A stretch of DNA of 64,000 nucleotides from Halobellus sp. LT62. Its GTDB lineage: Archaea; Halobacteriota; Halobacteria; Halobacteriales; Haloferacaceae. The notes under the pieces were generated by a model that was not told the origin of the DNA, made no database searches, and saw nothing but the letters and a program-made list of their open reading frames with translations. Location of the stretch: positions 1,364,001-1,428,000 of the forward strand of contig NZ_JAYEZO010000001.1 in assembly GCF_037031285.1 (NCBI RefSeq). Reading direction: 5' to 3'. A program made the position numbers and the translations under genes. Of the stretch, positions 63,912-64,000 are shown in pieces; position 1 is the first letter of the stretch; every line of letters begins with the position of its first letter.

Positions 63912-64000
63912 CTACTCGTTGCGGTAGACATCCGCGTCTCCGAGGGCCTTGAAGAACTCGTGGGCGTCGAGGTCGTACTTGTTTTCGAGGTGTTCGACGT
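63912..64000 (-). CDS. 3' end of an unknown gene, partial at window end
   Basis: The fragment reads VEHLENKYDLDAHEFFKALG and ends RNE before TAG at 63912-63914. In the same frame after this TAG the sequence goes on with acidic haloarchaeal-like residues (AGNLHVPDHRDDMEAPGEDE) for 39 codons to TGA at 63792. Either a real C-terminus with a following small ORF or a gene with an in-frame stop. The C-terminal pattern (KYDLDAHEFF) resembles small antitoxins, but this is weak. Confidence 0.5.
   Translation of the reverse strand, partial: VEHLENKYDLDAHEFFKALGDADVYRNE

Noticed and set aside
42680-64000. attR copy of the tRNA-Arg 3' end
   Set aside because: I looked for GGGTTCAAATCC and the acceptor stem in the rest of the window and found no match.

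Overview
The window is a piece of a high-GC haloarchaeal (class Halobacteria) chromosome. The evidence is the very acidic, Asp/Glu-rich proteins, GHMP-type archaeal shikimate kinase, an ADP-forming acyl-CoA synthetase, a nuo operon without the NADH-input module, and many leaderless genes with a TATA-like box about 25 nt before the start. I do not assign a genus; the base composition and intergenic palindromes would fit Halorubrum-like organisms, but that is only an impression.

Positions 1-42,600 are ordinary core chromosome. In order: thiamine salvage/synthesis (tenA end, thiD-thiN fusion), a MATE exporter, ribH-aspC, an Agl23-like membrane glycosylation protein, purK-purE, the eleven-gene nuo operon (A, B, CD, H, I, split J, K, L, M, N), a beta-propeller relic beside a long palindrome, a TrkA-N/DHH phosphoesterase, a CBS/ParB-like protein, the acd operon (ADP-forming acetyl-CoA synthetase plus a BioD/DRTGG regulator-like protein), a YbaK-type deacylase, a ZIP transporter with a palindromic operator candidate, a second MATE exporter, a thioredoxin reductase-like enzyme, cysS, a Tat lipoprotein, cbiX plus a DR2241-like protein, a MaoC hydratase, shikimate kinase plus chorismate mutase, and a CaCA antiporter flanked by two copies of an 80-bp MITE-like repeat.

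At 42,605 a tRNA-Arg(TCG) marks the boundary of an accessory island that runs to the end of the window. GC drops, spacing widens and IS ends appear. The island holds a complete-looking tyrosine recombinase catalytic domain, a 1,210-aa Eco57I-like DNA methyltransferase, a silent inverted second copy of that enzyme's 3' half, a PLD-SNF2 helicase, an AbrB/PIN toxin-antitoxin pair, a HEPN-like gene bounded by 17-bp terminal inverted repeats with no transposase, two unknown proteins, a 1.3-kb non-coding tract packed with a CCCCGACCAATT motif, a frameshifted DUF429 gene, and a two-gene membrane/soluble operon of unknown function.

The most striking structure is at 43.1-49.8 kb. The methyltransferase gene on the minus strand and the orphan 3' half on the plus strand share a perfect 38-bp inverted repeat (45,976-46,013 and 47,639-47,676), in the same reading frame and exactly where the orphan begins to resemble the gene. 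Inversion between these repeats would flip a 1.6-kb segment carrying the promoter and the 5' half (with AdoMet motif I) and join it to the alternative 3' half (with NPPW and the presumed target-recognition region). Together with the adjacent tyrosine recombinase and the PLD-helicase this looks like a phase-variable, two-specificity defence methylation system. The arrangement is read directly from the sequence; the switching is inference.
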